Origin: Neobacillus terrae
GTDB lineage: Bacteria; Bacillota; Bacilli; Bacillales; Cytobacillaceae
Assembly: GCF_011393025.1 (NCBI RefSeq)
Contig: NZ_JAAOEO010000012.1
Span: forward strand, 1 to 64,000
DNA length: 64,000 bases
Direction: 5' to 3'
Below the pieces are notes generated by a model. That model did not search any database. It had not been told where the DNA came from and worked only from the letters and a program-made list of their open reading frames with translations. Made by a program: the position numbers and the translations under genes. Position 1 is the stretch's first letter. Each line of letters starts with the position of its first letter. Below are positions 7,785 through 16,292 of this stretch, in pieces.

Positions 7785-9107
7785 TTGGTTAAAGAAGAAG
7801 TACAGTTAAAGAAAAACATAGGATTTATGGTAGCAGCTTCGCTTGTCGTAGGAACCGTGATCGGCTCGGGTATTTTTATGAAGCCAGGAGTCGTCATCTC
7901 TTCCACAGGTAATTCCACTCTTGCCTTATGGGCATGGGTTATTGGCGGTATTATTACCCTTGCAAGCGGACTGACCATTGCAGAAGTAAGTGTGAAAATC
8001 CCAAGAACTGGAGGATTATACGCCTATGTTGAGGAAGTTTATGGAAGCATGTGGGGCTTTTTATGCGGATGGATTCAGACTCTAATTTACGGTCCGGCTG
8101 TTATAGGTGCCCTTGGCCTTTACTTTGGAGAATTAGTGGCAGGCATGTTCGGCTTACCGCAAAGCAGTAAGATTATCATTGGTATTATTACAGTTATCTT
8201 CCTTTTTATTTTTAATATGCTTGGAACGCAGTATGGCGGTCTAATTCAGAGCGTGTCAACTGTGGCAAAATTAATACCCATTGCCATGATTGCCGTTTTT
8301 GGTTTGGCAAAAGGACATTCCCCTATTTTTAATATGAGCAGCGGTAGTACAGAAACGCTGGGAATGGGAGCAGCAGTACTTGCTACTCTTTGGGCATATG
8401 ATGGCTGGATGAATGTAGGATTTATGGCAGGAGAAATGAAAAATCCTGCTAAAACTTTACCAAGAGCGATTATAACTGGAATCTTGATCGTAATGGCAGC
8501 TTATTTGGGTGTTAACTTTGCTATGCTGCATGTACTGCCAGCAGAAAAAATTGTTGAGTTAGGACCAAATGCTTCAAAAGAAGCGGCCAATATCCTTTTT
8601 GGATCAACAGGCGGTAAGCTGATTGCAGTGGGAATCTTAATCTCTATTTTTGGATGCCTTAATGGTAAAATCCTTACTTTCCCTCGTATTCCACTGGCCA
8701 TGGCACAAGAAGGACATCTGCCGGCTGGAAAATATTTATCTCATATCAGCCCAAGGTTTAAGACACCAATACGTGTTACCTTTATGGAAATAGTGATTGC
8801 GATTATGATGATGCTGGCTGGAAATCCGGACAGGCTCTCTGATATCGCCATATTTTCAGTGTTTTTATTTTACGGACTAGCTTTCTTTGCAGTTTTCCTA
8901 TTAAGAAAGACACACAAAAGTGTAGGTACTTATAAAGTGCCTCTATACCCTTTAACACCAATACTTGCAATACTCGGAGCTATTTATATATTGGGAAGTA
9001 CTATTATGAAAACTCCCCTTGATACCTTTATTTCAATCGTTATAACCTTAATCGGACTTCCTGTCTATAAGATTTTGCAAAAGAATAGGCAGAAGTCCAC
9101 TGGATAA
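7785..9107 (+). CDS. steT: APC-family amino acid permease, SteT (Ser/Thr exchanger)-like
   Basis: A 440-residue membrane protein with about 12 spans. The N-terminal VVGTVIGSGIFMKPGVV is the substrate-binding GxGIF motif of the LAT branch of the APC superfamily; PRTGGLYAYVEEVYG and WAYDGWMNVGFMAGEMKNP are also typical. B. subtilis SteT (YkbA) of this size exchanges Ser, Thr and aromatic residues; the exact substrate here is inferred. The start is TTG (7785) after AGGTGATGG. Followed by a terminator at 9191. Confidence 0.85.
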   Translation: MVKEEVQLKKNIGFMVAASLVVGTVIGSGIFMKPGVVISSTGNSTLALWAWVIGGIITLASGLTIAEVSVKIPRTGGLYAYVEEVYGSMWGFLCGWIQTLIYGPAVIGALGLYFGELVAGMFGLPQSSKIIIGIITVIFLFIFNMLGTQYGGLIQSVSTVAKLIPIAMIAVFGLAKGHSPIFNMSSGSTETLGMGAAVLATLWAYDGWMNVGFMAGEMKNPAKTLPRAIITGILIVMAAYLGVNFAMLHVLPAEKIVELGPNASKEAANILFGSTGGKLIAVGILISIFGCLNGKILTFPRIPLAMAQEGHLPAGKYLSHISPRFKTPIRVTFMEIVIAIMMMLAGNPDRLSDIAIFSVFLFYGLAFFAVFLLRKTHKSVGTYKVPLYPLTPILAILGAIYILGSTIMKTPLDTFISIVITLIGLPVYKILQKNRQKSTG

Positions 9108-9190
9108 CGATGGCCACTAGATGATGGCCGCTGCACCTATGATTAAGGTCCATTTAGTTGAAAGCTATCACCGATTTTCCAAAGCAAGCA

Positions 9191-9227
9191 GAAAAGCTGC
9201 CAGACAATTTGTAATGGCAGCTTTTTT
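9191..9227 (+). terminator. Terminator of the permease gene
   Basis: AAAAGCTGCC / GGCAGCTTTTTT hairpin. The remaining bases 9228-9360 are AT-rich and show nothing clear. Confidence 0.85.
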
Positions 9228-9380
9228 ATGCGAATTTATTTATTAAATTTTCAAAATATTATAAAATATAATTATAAACTTTATATTTCAATTTCATATA
9301 ATAATCTACAGAGTAATTTTCATTTTCCTCTGCCCATTAATCAATAAGGTTCTATTAACAATAAAAAAGAGGGTGATGTA

Positions 9381-9839
9381 ATGTATTTTCATTTATTGAT
9401 GACCGTCTTGGCATGGGTAACAGCCCTGACTTATCCTGGTCTATCGGATACATTCATAGCCACACTTGCAATTATGGGATTTGTCGCTTTTCTGCTTTTC
9501 TTAAAAGAAGCTCATGTATTTTTGAATCATCAATTTCTTATTCAGGCGGAAGAGGCTGAAGCGAAAGCGAGGCCGCTGTTGGCATCCTTTAAAGGAAGTT
9601 ATGTATGTATCCGCGATGAGATATCGCCGTTTTCGGATGAATTTTACTGTATTGTTTTTTCCAACGGAGAGATCGAGATTCCTTTGTTTTGCAGAAGTAT
9701 AAAAGTAATCCAAAAAGCAACTCAATCAAGCGGAGAATTAATGGTTTATTACAACGATTATATTCTTGTTGATGTAGAGGAAATTGCAGAAATGGCCCCC
9801 TCTATGGATGAAGATAAAAAACCAGCTGCTTTTAATTAA
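9381..9839 (+). CDS. Membrane protein of unknown function
   Basis: A 152-residue protein: two N-terminal hydrophobic spans (about residues 3-20 and 24-44), then a charged helix (EEAEAKARP) and a soluble domain of about 90 residues rich in alternating beta-type sequence (SYVCIRDEISPFSDEFYCIVFSNGEIEIPLFC). I do not recognise the family; the layout recalls short NfeD-like proteins but no motif supports that. Start ATG after GAGGGTGATG. The stop codon is inside the stem of a bidirectional terminator shared with the convergent gene. Confidence 0.75.
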   Translation: MYFHLLMTVLAWVTALTYPGLSDTFIATLAIMGFVAFLLFLKEAHVFLNHQFLIQAEEAEAKARPLLASFKGSYVCIRDEISPFSDEFYCIVFSNGEIEIPLFCRSIKVIQKATQSSGELMVYYNDYILVDVEEIAEMAPSMDEDKKPAAFN

Positions 9840-9849
9840 GCAGCTGGTT
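9822..9849. terminator. Bidirectional terminator
   Basis: AACCAGCTGCTT / AAGCAGCTGGTT with a TTAA loop between two convergent genes; it overlaps the last codons of the gene at 9381. Confidence 0.85.
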
Positions 9850-9858
9850 CTTTCATTG

Positions 9859-10425
9859 TTATTTTTTTATTTTTGTCTTGATCATTTGATTATGCTGTTC
9901 CATCTGGGTTAGCAGCTGATTCAAAAGCTTCGCAGCCTGCTGCTGATCATTGTTTTTGACCGCTTTTTTCAAATCACGGTATGTTTGAAAATGTGCTCTT
10001 TTTTGCTTATGGAACTCTTTTCTTTTTTCCTTAAGCTTTTCCTTGAATTCAGCTTGTGTTATTTTACCTTCCTCAAGCTGTTTTTTAAGCTCCTGCTTTT
10101 CATTCTTCCTAGCCTTCATCCAGGCTTCCCGCTTTGCAGCAAACTCTGGGCTCATTATTTTCTGATGCAGACTTTTACGCTCTGCAATTACCTGGTTCCA
10201 CTTATCCTTTTGTTCAGGAGTGTATTTTTCCACCCAGGACAATAACTGCTGCTCACGCTTCTGCATCTTTGCTTTACAATCTGCCTTGTCCATATGGCGG
10301 CCATGATGAGCATGAGTTTTCGGATTGTCATTTGTACTATTTTCCTGAACCATTCCCTTTGCAGCCGCTACTCCTGGAACCGCTAAAGAAAGAACCATCA
10401 AGCCTGTAATTATTTGTTTTTTCAT
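9859..10425 (-). CDS. Secreted coiled-coil protein, unknown
   Basis: A 188-residue exported protein. A clear signal peptide (KKQIITGLMVLSLAVPGVAAAKG) is followed by a His-rich linker (HAHHGRHMD) and then a long Lys/Glu/Gln-rich helical region that would form a coiled coil (KNEKQELKKQLEEGKITQAEFKEKL). The build is like Spy/CpxP-type extracytoplasmic helical chaperones, but no LTxxQ motif is present, so this is only a resemblance. Strong AAGGAGGTGAACA ribosome site before the ATG. Confidence 0.75.
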   Translation of the reverse strand: MKKQIITGLMVLSLAVPGVAAAKGMVQENSTNDNPKTHAHHGRHMDKADCKAKMQKREQQLLSWVEKYTPEQKDKWNQVIAERKSLHQKIMSPEFAAKREAWMKARKNEKQELKKQLEEGKITQAEFKEKLKEKRKEFHKQKRAHFQTYRDLKKAVKNNDQQQAAKLLNQLLTQMEQHNQMIKTKIKK

Positions 10426-10635
10426 GCATTGTTCACCTCCTTAAATAATTAGTATGGGTAAAAATTGTGAACAAAAATGAAACACTCTGGGAAGATTTCT
10501 GTATTTTTCCATCGGAGCAGCCTCCTTAAATATATTTCCCTAAACGAAAAAATTATTTACAAAATCGACAAATATTTTTTAAAAGAGGTACTTGAGATAT
10601 TTCTATAAATATCGTAATCTAAATATAGAAAGAGA

Positions 10636-10653
10636 ATGTGAATCATTTCACAT
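10636..10653. promoter_or_regulatory. Rex-like operator 1 upstream of ndh
   Basis: Palindrome ATGTGAATCATTTCACAT fits the Rex box (TTGTGAAATATTTCACAA) and also the looser FNR/CRP half-sites TGTGA-N6-TCACA. It lies just upstream of a TATAAT at 10658-10663. Confidence 0.7.
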
Positions 10654-10682
10654 AGTATATAATCTTATTTTTTAATTCGATC

Positions 10683-10700
10683 ATGTGAATAACTTCACAA
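10683..10700. promoter_or_regulatory. Rex-like operator 2 upstream of ndh
   Basis: Palindrome ATGTGAATAACTTCACAA, 47 bp downstream of the first, between the -10 and the ribosome site of the NADH dehydrogenase gene. In B. subtilis Rex represses ndh in response to NADH, so the pair fits the gene. Confidence 0.72.
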
Positions 10701-10724
10701 GGATAGGTATTGGGGGAAATAAAG

Positions 10725-11948
10725 ATGAATAAACCAAAAGTGTTCATATTAGGTGCTGGATACGGCGGTCTTGTAACTGGTACTAAATTAGAGAAAATTT
10801 TAAAATCCGGAGAAGCGGATGTTACTATAGTGAATAAACATGATTACCATTATATCACTACTCAGCTTCATAAAATCGGTGCTGGAACCGCAACAGACAC
10901 TAAAGTGGCTCTTCCTATATCCGAGCTGATTGATCCATCAAAAACAAATTTTAAGAAAGCAATGGTTTCTTCCATTAATTCTTCTAGCCGGAGAGTTACG
11001 CTAGATACAGGAGAAGTTCTGGAATATGATTATCTCCTTATCGCGCTTGGTTTCGAGGTTGAAACCTATGGGATACCTGGGATTAAGGAACATGCCTTCC
11101 AAATCCGCAGCTTCAGGAGCACAAAAGCCATCTATCATCAAATTCATAAACAACTTGCATTATATAAAGAGGACCTGGATCCTTCCCGTCTTACCTTTGT
11201 GGTCGCAGGAGGCGGTTTTACAGGTGTAGAAATGCTTGGTGAACTGGCTGAAGGGATTCCAGCTCTTTGCCAAAACTATGATATCCCATCAGACCTTATT
11301 AAAATTATTGCGGTTGAAGCAGCTCCAAGTGTCCTGCCTTTCTTTGAAGAAGAATCAATTGATTATACCAATAGAGTGCTTGAAAAGTTCAATATCGATA
11401 TCCGCACTGGAGCAAAAATACTTGAATGCACACCTAAAATGATCACGCTTGAAAACAATGTTGAAATTCCAACTCGTACTGTTATCTGGTCATGCGGGGT
11501 AAAAGCAAACAGTATTATTCAGGACTGTGGCCTGCCAATTGAAAAAGTTAAGCTTCCTGTAGATTCTATGCTTCGGGTTCAAGGAATGGAAAATGTATTT
11601 TGTATCGGAGACTGCGCATTATTTATGAAGGATGAAAAAAGTGCTCTTCCTCCTACTGCACAGGTAGCCTTACAGGAAGCAAGTGTTTGCGCAGAAAACA
11701 TTGCTGCGTCCATTCGTAAGAGCCCATTGAAATTGTTTGAATACCATCACAAAGGTTCTGTTGCTTCCATTGGAAATTTGGCTGCTGTAGGCAAAGTTGG
11801 AAAGTTCCGTTTATCCGGATTGTTTGCAGCCTTTATGAAGAAGGTAATTGAAGCCCGCTACTTATTTATCCTTGGCGGCCCTGCTCTTATTCTAAAGCAG
11901 AACCTGAATTTAAAACATGGATCAGTTAAACTGGCTGCAAAAAACTAA
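10725..11948 (+). CDS. ndh: Type II NADH dehydrogenase
   Basis: About 407 residues; a single-subunit FAD flavoprotein passing electrons from NADH to menaquinone at the inner face of the membrane without pumping protons. First FAD Rossmann motif VFILGAGYGGLVTGTKL, second NADH-binding motif VVAGGGFTGVEMLGELAE, and C-terminal FAD contact VFCIGDCALF followed by PPTAQVALQEA; an amphipathic C-terminal helix region binds the membrane. The frame opens at TTG 10710, but GGGGG at 10712-10716 is the ribosome site for ATG 10725. Two Rex-like operators imply redox control. Confidence 0.93.
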   Translation: MNKPKVFILGAGYGGLVTGTKLEKILKSGEADVTIVNKHDYHYITTQLHKIGAGTATDTKVALPISELIDPSKTNFKKAMVSSINSSSRRVTLDTGEVLEYDYLLIALGFEVETYGIPGIKEHAFQIRSFRSTKAIYHQIHKQLALYKEDLDPSRLTFVVAGGGFTGVEMLGELAEGIPALCQNYDIPSDLIKIIAVEAAPSVLPFFEEESIDYTNRVLEKFNIDIRTGAKILECTPKMITLENNVEIPTRTVIWSCGVKANSIIQDCGLPIEKVKLPVDSMLRVQGMENVFCIGDCALFMKDEKSALPPTAQVALQEASVCAENIAASIRKSPLKLFEYHHKGSVASIGNLAAVGKVGKFRLSGLFAAFMKKVIEARYLFILGGPALILKQNLNLKHGSVKLAAKN

Positions 11949-11985
11949 TCGAGTTCTATGGGCTTGTCCCATTAAACTATATATC

Positions 11986-12261
11986 AAAAGGCGTAATCGC
12001 CCGTTAAGCGGGGTAGGGCATTTGAAGAAAGGGTAAGGGCCGCCACGTCCTGTGGCAACGCCTTTCTGACTCGCATCCTGCGAGCCTCCGCTTCGACTGA
12101 GATAATGGAAACACGAAGAGCATAGCGCTTCGATGTTGACTTTTCGTAGGGAGAAGTAGGTTGGCCTCTAGCTGGATCAAGTATCACCTTAAAGTCATAC
12201 TTGATACAAGATACTCAGGAAGCTTATTCTGAGTAGAAAACTCGCTGGGCGATGAAGCTGG
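11986..12261. repeat. Dispersed repeat family A, copy A1
   Basis: Shares with copies at 27937-28105 and 48970-49196 the core GCTTCGACTGAGATAA ... CACGAA ... CTTCGATGTTGACTT ... CGTAGGGAGAAG, and with 48970 the following module ATCAAGTATCACC ... GTCATACTTGAT and the end AAAACTCGCTGGGCG. The core can fold into a long hairpin. No protein is encoded; this fills most of the 535 bp between ndh and the CPBP gene. Confidence 0.8.
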
Positions 12262-12378
12262 ATTATTTGCTTATATGTTTCTCCCAGCATATCAAGCTGA
12301 AGTTTAGATCCTTCCCTCTCCCAGGGAAACGCATTGTCTTCCTCCTCCCCCTCTGGATGGCAATTGCGCAGAAAAAGT

Positions 12379-12406
12379 AAGGCTGCCGATTCAGGCAGCC
12401 TTTTTC
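12379..12406 (+). terminator. Terminator-like hairpin
   Basis: AAGGCTGCC-GATTCA-GGCAGCCTTTTTC. It lies downstream of ndh and the A1 repeat and before the CPBP gene. Confidence 0.75.
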
Positions 12407-12483
12407 TTGTCTTTTCAAAAATTGGTTGTTTTTTCCTTTATTTCAGCTAGAATAATAATAACTATATTTTAAGCGAGGTATGT

Positions 12484-13284
12484 ATGAAAAAGCTTTCCAT
12501 TGGAATAATAGGTTTCATCTTCCTAGATTTATATTTTAATTTAGCGGTTAATGGTTTATCCAATATGTATTTTCAGTTGGCTTCCATACTGCTATTCTTC
12601 CCGCTTGCCCATTTTATTGCTTCTGCAGCGGGAATAGGCGGGTTAAAAGCGCTAGGCCTAAGCTTTAGTAATGGCTGGAAACGAAACTTTGCCTATAGCT
12701 TTTTAATCGGCTTTTTTTTCTGGGGCTTAATGTATGCGATACGTGACTGGACTGGAGCGATTGACATTACCGGAGTGAAATCGGCACAAGATGCAATTAT
12801 GCCCATTATGGAAGCAGTTGTCGGATACTTTTTAGGCTCCCTCATTAATGATTTAATTGTGCGTGGCTATGTTTTCGGTTTATTAAAAGATAAGCTTCCT
12901 GCAGGCTGGATTTTTCTTGTCAGTATCCTAATCTATGCTTTAGATGATTACTGGCATGAGCCATTCTCCCTGGATAACTTTGTATTTTCTGTCCTACTTG
13001 GATTGTCTCTAACCTATGCTTTTTACAAAACGGGCACCATCTGGGCTGACACAGGCCTCCATTTTGGACTTAATATGGCTTTTTCTCTTCTATATGGATT
13101 GTCTCAAAAAGCAGGTTCAGGCATTTTTTTGATGAAGGAAGCGGCGCACAGTACTCTTTTAGCGGAAATGCTCCCAAATATTTTTTCACTTGCAATGTTT
13201 TTGTTCCTTCTGGCAGTCATAAAATTCTATAACTATGATTCTAGTAAAAACAGCTTTCATTCCGGTATTACTAAAACTTTTTAA
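12484..13284 (+). CDS. CPBP-family membrane protein with altered catalytic motif
   Basis: A 266-residue protein with about eight hydrophobic spans. It fits the CPBP (CAAX protease/bacteriocin-processing, ABI) fold: motif 1 region SLINDLIVRGYVFGLL, motif 2 ILIYALDDYWHE and motif 3 GLHFGLNMAFS (HxxxN). In active members motif 1 is EExxxR; here the two glutamates are Asn-Asp, so the metal/catalytic site looks impaired while the rest is kept. Start ATG is close behind GCGAGGTATGT. The next gene starts 13 bp after its end. Confidence 0.82.
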   Translation: MKKLSIGIIGFIFLDLYFNLAVNGLSNMYFQLASILLFFPLAHFIASAAGIGGLKALGLSFSNGWKRNFAYSFLIGFFFWGLMYAIRDWTGAIDITGVKSAQDAIMPIMEAVVGYFLGSLINDLIVRGYVFGLLKDKLPAGWIFLVSILIYALDDYWHEPFSLDNFVFSVLLGLSLTYAFYKTGTIWADTGLHFGLNMAFSLLYGLSQKAGSGIFLMKEAAHSTLLAEMLPNIFSLAMFLFLLAVIKFYNYDSSKNSFHSGITKTF

Positions 13285-13297
13285 AAAAGAGGTTATT

Positions 13298-13741
13298 ATG
13301 GATATTCAATTAAAAGATGTAACTGAAAAGAATTTTTTTGAAGTAATTGCACTAAAATCCGATAAAGACCAGGAGAAGTATTTTCAAATATATGAACGGT
13401 GGGTTGGCTCCAATGCTTTTTTCCTTGCCGCCTGCCAAACCTTTGGGTTTAAACCAAGAGCCGTTTATGACGGAACTCAATTGATCGGCTTTGCCTCCCA
13501 TGGTTTTCGAAATGAAACAGGGAGACACGAACTGATTAGTATGATGCTGGGACACGCCTTTCAGGGAAAGGGATATGGAGTTCCGGTTTTAAAAGCCATC
13601 ATTGAGGAAATGAAGGAGGCCTATCAGCCTGAAGAGATTTACCTAGCGGGAATACAGATTTTTTTATTATATTGTTGTCCATTAAACCCCGCCTCTATTT
13701 TTTATATAAAATCAGCATATAGTAGAAATTCACAATTGTAA
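13298..13741 (+). CDS. GNAT-family acetyltransferase, C-terminus degenerate
   Basis: About 147 residues from ATG 13298 (after AAAAAAGAGGTTATT). The acetyl-CoA loop HAFQGKGYGVPVLKAII fits the GNAT motif A, and FKPRAVYDGTQLIGFASHG is the preceding strand pair. The last 30 residues (IFLLYCCPLNPASIFYIKSAY) retain an N-x-AS-x-FY-x-KS-x-Y pattern but strand 5 is unusual and the protein ends about 15 residues short of the usual. It may be decayed at the 3' end. Translationally close to the CPBP gene. Confidence 0.7.
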   Translation: MDIQLKDVTEKNFFEVIALKSDKDQEKYFQIYERWVGSNAFFLAACQTFGFKPRAVYDGTQLIGFASHGFRNETGRHELISMMLGHAFQGKGYGVPVLKAIIEEMKEAYQPEEIYLAGIQIFLLYCCPLNPASIFYIKSAYSRNSQL

Positions 13742-13767
13742 AATGATTCATTTTTGCTTACTGAATA

Positions 13768-13797
13768 GAAAAAACGCAGCCTGTCAGGGCCGCGTAT
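13768..13797 (-). terminator. Terminator of the VOC gene
   Basis: Minus strand ACGCGGCC-CTGAC-AGGCTGCGT followed by TTTTTT. Confidence 0.7.
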
Positions 13798-13808
13798 GAA
13801 AGTTACTT

Positions 13809-14180
13809 TTATTTAATCCACTCAAGAATCTCAAGACGGTTTCCAAATGGGTCATCCACATAAAAACGTTTAGAACCTGGAAGCTTAATATCTACTTGAA
13901 ACAGTACTCCTGATTCATTTAATTGGTCCATGACAGCTTCAATATTTTCAACTTCAAAAGCAGGATGTGCCTTTTTGGCGGGAGCAAATGGTTCTTCTAT
14001 GCCGATATGAATCTGCACAGATCCCGACTGAAACCATGCTCCACCCCGCTTTTTTAATTCCTCCGGTTTTTCAATTTCTGTAAATCCAAGAATCTCACCA
14101 AAGAATTTTCTAGCTTTATTTTCACTTCCTTTCGGAGCTGCCAATTGAACATGATCAATTGATTTAAATACAATAGCCAT
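13809..14180 (-). CDS. VOC-family (glyoxalase/dioxygenase-like) protein
   Basis: A 123-residue single VOC domain. Metal-ligand strands appear as IDHVQLAAPKGSENKARKFFGEILGF (His), SVQIHIGIEEPF (His), AHPAFEV (His) and the C-terminal KRFYVDDPFGNRLEILE (Glu). Such proteins are metal-dependent lyases, isomerases or resistance proteins; nothing identifies the substrate. ATG 14180 follows AAAAGGGGGTTTTTT; an in-frame TTG lies one codon earlier. Confidence 0.88.
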   Translation of the reverse strand: MAIVFKSIDHVQLAAPKGSENKARKFFGEILGFTEIEKPEELKKRGGAWFQSGSVQIHIGIEEPFAPAKKAHPAFEVENIEAVMDQLNESGVLFQVDIKLPGSKRFYVDDPFGNRLEILEWIK

Positions 14181-14302
14181 CAAAAAACCCCCTTTTAGGT
14201 TTATTTTAGGCTAAAAGACTTGATAAGTGAATGTTCAAAATTTTATCAAATAGGATAAGTTTTAATTATGATTATAATAAGCGGACTAAAACCAAGTAAT
14301 AA

Positions 14303-14332
14303 AAAATAGACATGATTTCTCATGTCTATTTC
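14303..14332 (-). terminator. Terminator of azoR
   Basis: Minus strand AAATAGACATGA-GAAA-TCATGTCTATTTTTT, just after the azoR stop. Confidence 0.85.
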
Positions 14333-14336
14333 GTAA

Positions 14337-14972
14337 TTAAAAGTTTTTTGCTTGCTGTTTAGCTTTCTCAATTGCTTCTTTCTTAATTTGTTCTGCACGA
14401 TCCGGGAATTGGTTATGACCTTCCACAAACAATCCTTCAAATGAAGGAATTCCAAAGAATTGCATGATGAGTCCGATATACTTATGGCCCATTTCCATTC
14501 CTGCAGCTGGACCTTCGGAATAGACACCGCCTCGAGCCTGGATATGAAGAGCCTTTTTATCAGTCAAAAGACCAACAGGTCCCTGCTCGGTATATTTGAA
14601 TGTTTTCCCAGCTGTGCAAATAGAGTCGATATACGCCTTCATAACAGGTGGGAATGAGAAGTTCCAGAGTGGAGTAACAAAAACATATTTATCAGCTGCT
14701 ACGAATTGATCCGTTAATTGGCCAAGACGGCTGACTTTGCTTTTTTCTTCACTGGATAAATGATCAAAGCTTGAACCCGAGCGAAGTTTACCCCATCCGC
14801 TAAATACATCAACATCTATTTGCGGTATGTTTTCCTTGTAAAGATCCAGATGTACCACTTCATCATTTGGATTAGCTTCCCGATACGAATCGATAAAAGC
14901 CTTTCCCACTGCCATACTGTAGGATTGTGTGTCGTCATGCGGATGTGCTGTAATGTAAAGAACTGTTGCCAT
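14337..14972 (-). CDS. azoR: FMN-dependent NADH-azoreductase
   Basis: A 211-residue flavodoxin-like protein of the AzoR/AcpD family that reduces azo bonds and quinones with NADH, usually as a homodimer with FMN. Visible: [21 protein letters not shown] (FMN phosphate loop), [20 protein letters not shown] (FMN ring contact), [25 protein letters not shown] and the C-terminal [16 protein letters not shown]. Length matches B. subtilis AzoR1/2. ATG preceded by GGCAGGAGAAATC. Single gene with its own terminator. Confidence 0.93.
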   Translation of the reverse strand: MATVLYITAHPHDDTQSYSMAVGKAFIDSYREANPNDEVVHLDLYKENIPQIDVDVFSGWGKLRSGSSFDHLSSEEKSKVSRLGQLTDQFVAADKYVFVTPLWNFSFPPVMKAYIDSICTAGKTFKYTEQGPVGLLTDKKALHIQARGGVYSEGPAAGMEMGHKYIGLIMQFFGIPSFEGLFVEGHNQFPDRAEQIKKEAIEKAKQQAKNF

Positions 14973-15267
14973 GATTTCTCCTGCCTTTCTGTTTGGTAAT
15001 ACTCTCCCCCCATTAACTTTTCCCTTATTTCGACAAGATATTCCTTCGTGTTTATGAAAAATAGGGATTGAATAAGTCCGGCCTTATAGCCTTTTATGAA
15101 CGACTTTTTCCCGTGTCCCCACCGTCTTTTGTCTTTCATAGCTTTTATCAAAGACATTTGACCTATTCCGTTATGGTATCTATTTTAAATAGCCGTTCTG
15201 GATACATTTCCCTAAATAATTTCTTCCTTGATAGACCTTATGAATAACTTCTTACGATGATTTATAT

Positions 15268-15298
15268 CAAAAAACTTCCTGCCATTAGCAGGAAGCCA
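15268..15298 (-). terminator. Terminator of the ABC transporter operon
   Basis: Minus strand GGCTTCCTGC-TAATG-GCAGGAAGTTTTTT next to the stop of the permease gene. Confidence 0.88.
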
Positions 15299-15302
15299 TT
15301 TT

Positions 15303-16292
15303 TTAATACACATCTCTTTTTGTAAAAACCCAAAAAGCCACCGCTAACGCAGCCGCCCACCATACCAGGAGCACAGCAAGGGAAAAGCTTAATGTCATTC
15401 CTTCAATAGGTGGGGCAGTCCCTTTCATGTAGTCAGTTAATCTTAAATTGACCATAAATAAGTACTTTGCCGAATTCCATGAGGAGACCATATTACTAAG
15501 AATGGCGCCAGAGATTAGGGCTGCCAGCATGACACCCATTCCGGCGGCTGTGCTTCTAATCAGCACAGAAAGCATGAATGATAATGTGCCAACTACAATG
15601 GCTACAAACCAGACAAGGCCAAAGTCCATCAATAAAAACTGCCATTGATCAAGAAGTTTTACGCTCTCTGTTCCAAGTCCTTGATTGGTCACATTAAAGC
15701 CCGTTAACACTGGGGCTCCCCAGCCTTTATACCCAAAGACCATCCCCGAAATTAGGTAAGATATGATCCCTGTAATTGCTACAATGAGTGAAATAGAAAG
15801 ACAGAGTGTAATATATTTACTAAGGAGAACCTTCCACCTTCTTACAGGCCTAGTCAATAAAAGCTTAATCGAACCAAGACTGTGTTCGGAGGATACCAGG
15901 TCGCTGGCTATAACCATCACCATCAGCGGCAGGAACAGGTCAATGGAATTCTCCAAAAACATCCGCATAAAGGTTGGTGCGCCAGGCTCAGATGGATTGA
16001 TATTATGATCCAAATAGTACTGCTGCTGCTGAAGACCGACCTTTAGCTGCTTTTTCCAGTCATCTGAAATTCGGCTGCTGCTGAGCCTGTTTTGAGTATC
16101 AATGATCTGCTGCTGCAGAATGGTTCTCCAGTCGTTAGTTCCCAGCTTGTGGCGCTGCGTTTCCACCTGCTTATATTGAGCATATGTAAAAAGAGCAACA
16201 AGAACTGCGATAATCGCGGCAATAACAAGAAGCCGCTTCTTAGCAATAAGCTTCATCATTTCATTTTGAACCAGTTTAATCAATTTTGTCAC
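15303..16292 (-). CDS. ABC transporter permease (ABC-2 type)
   Basis: A 329-residue membrane protein: one N-terminal span (LLVIAAIIAVLVALFTYA), a Gln-rich soluble loop (about residues 35-110), then five spans ending in WWAAALAVAFWVFTKRDVY. The segment SSEHSLGSIKLLLTRPVRRWKVLLSKY is the conserved ABC-2 coupling region. It is the membrane partner of the ATPase immediately upstream, whose end it overlaps by 17 bp. Likely an export system; substrate unknown. Confidence 0.87.
   Translation of the reverse strand: MTKLIKLVQNEMMKLIAKKRLLVIAAIIAVLVALFTYAQYKQVETQRHKLGTNDWRTILQQQIIDTQNRLSSSRISDDWKKQLKVGLQQQQYYLDHNINPSEPGAPTFMRMFLENSIDLFLPLMVMVIASDLVSSEHSLGSIKLLLTRPVRRWKVLLSKYITLCLSISLIVAITGIISYLISGMVFGYKGWGAPVLTGFNVTNQGLGTESVKLLDQWQFLLMDFGLVWFVAIVVGTLSFMLSVLIRSTAAGMGVMLAALISGAILSNMVSSWNSAKYLFMVNLRLTDYMKGTAPPIEGMTLSFSLAVLLVWWAAALAVAFWVFTKRDVY

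Noticed and set aside
11984..12187. ORFs in the family A repeats (also 27880-28086)
   Set aside because: The two frames are similar only because the repeats are; no ribosome site, and the copy at 48970 does not keep the frame.
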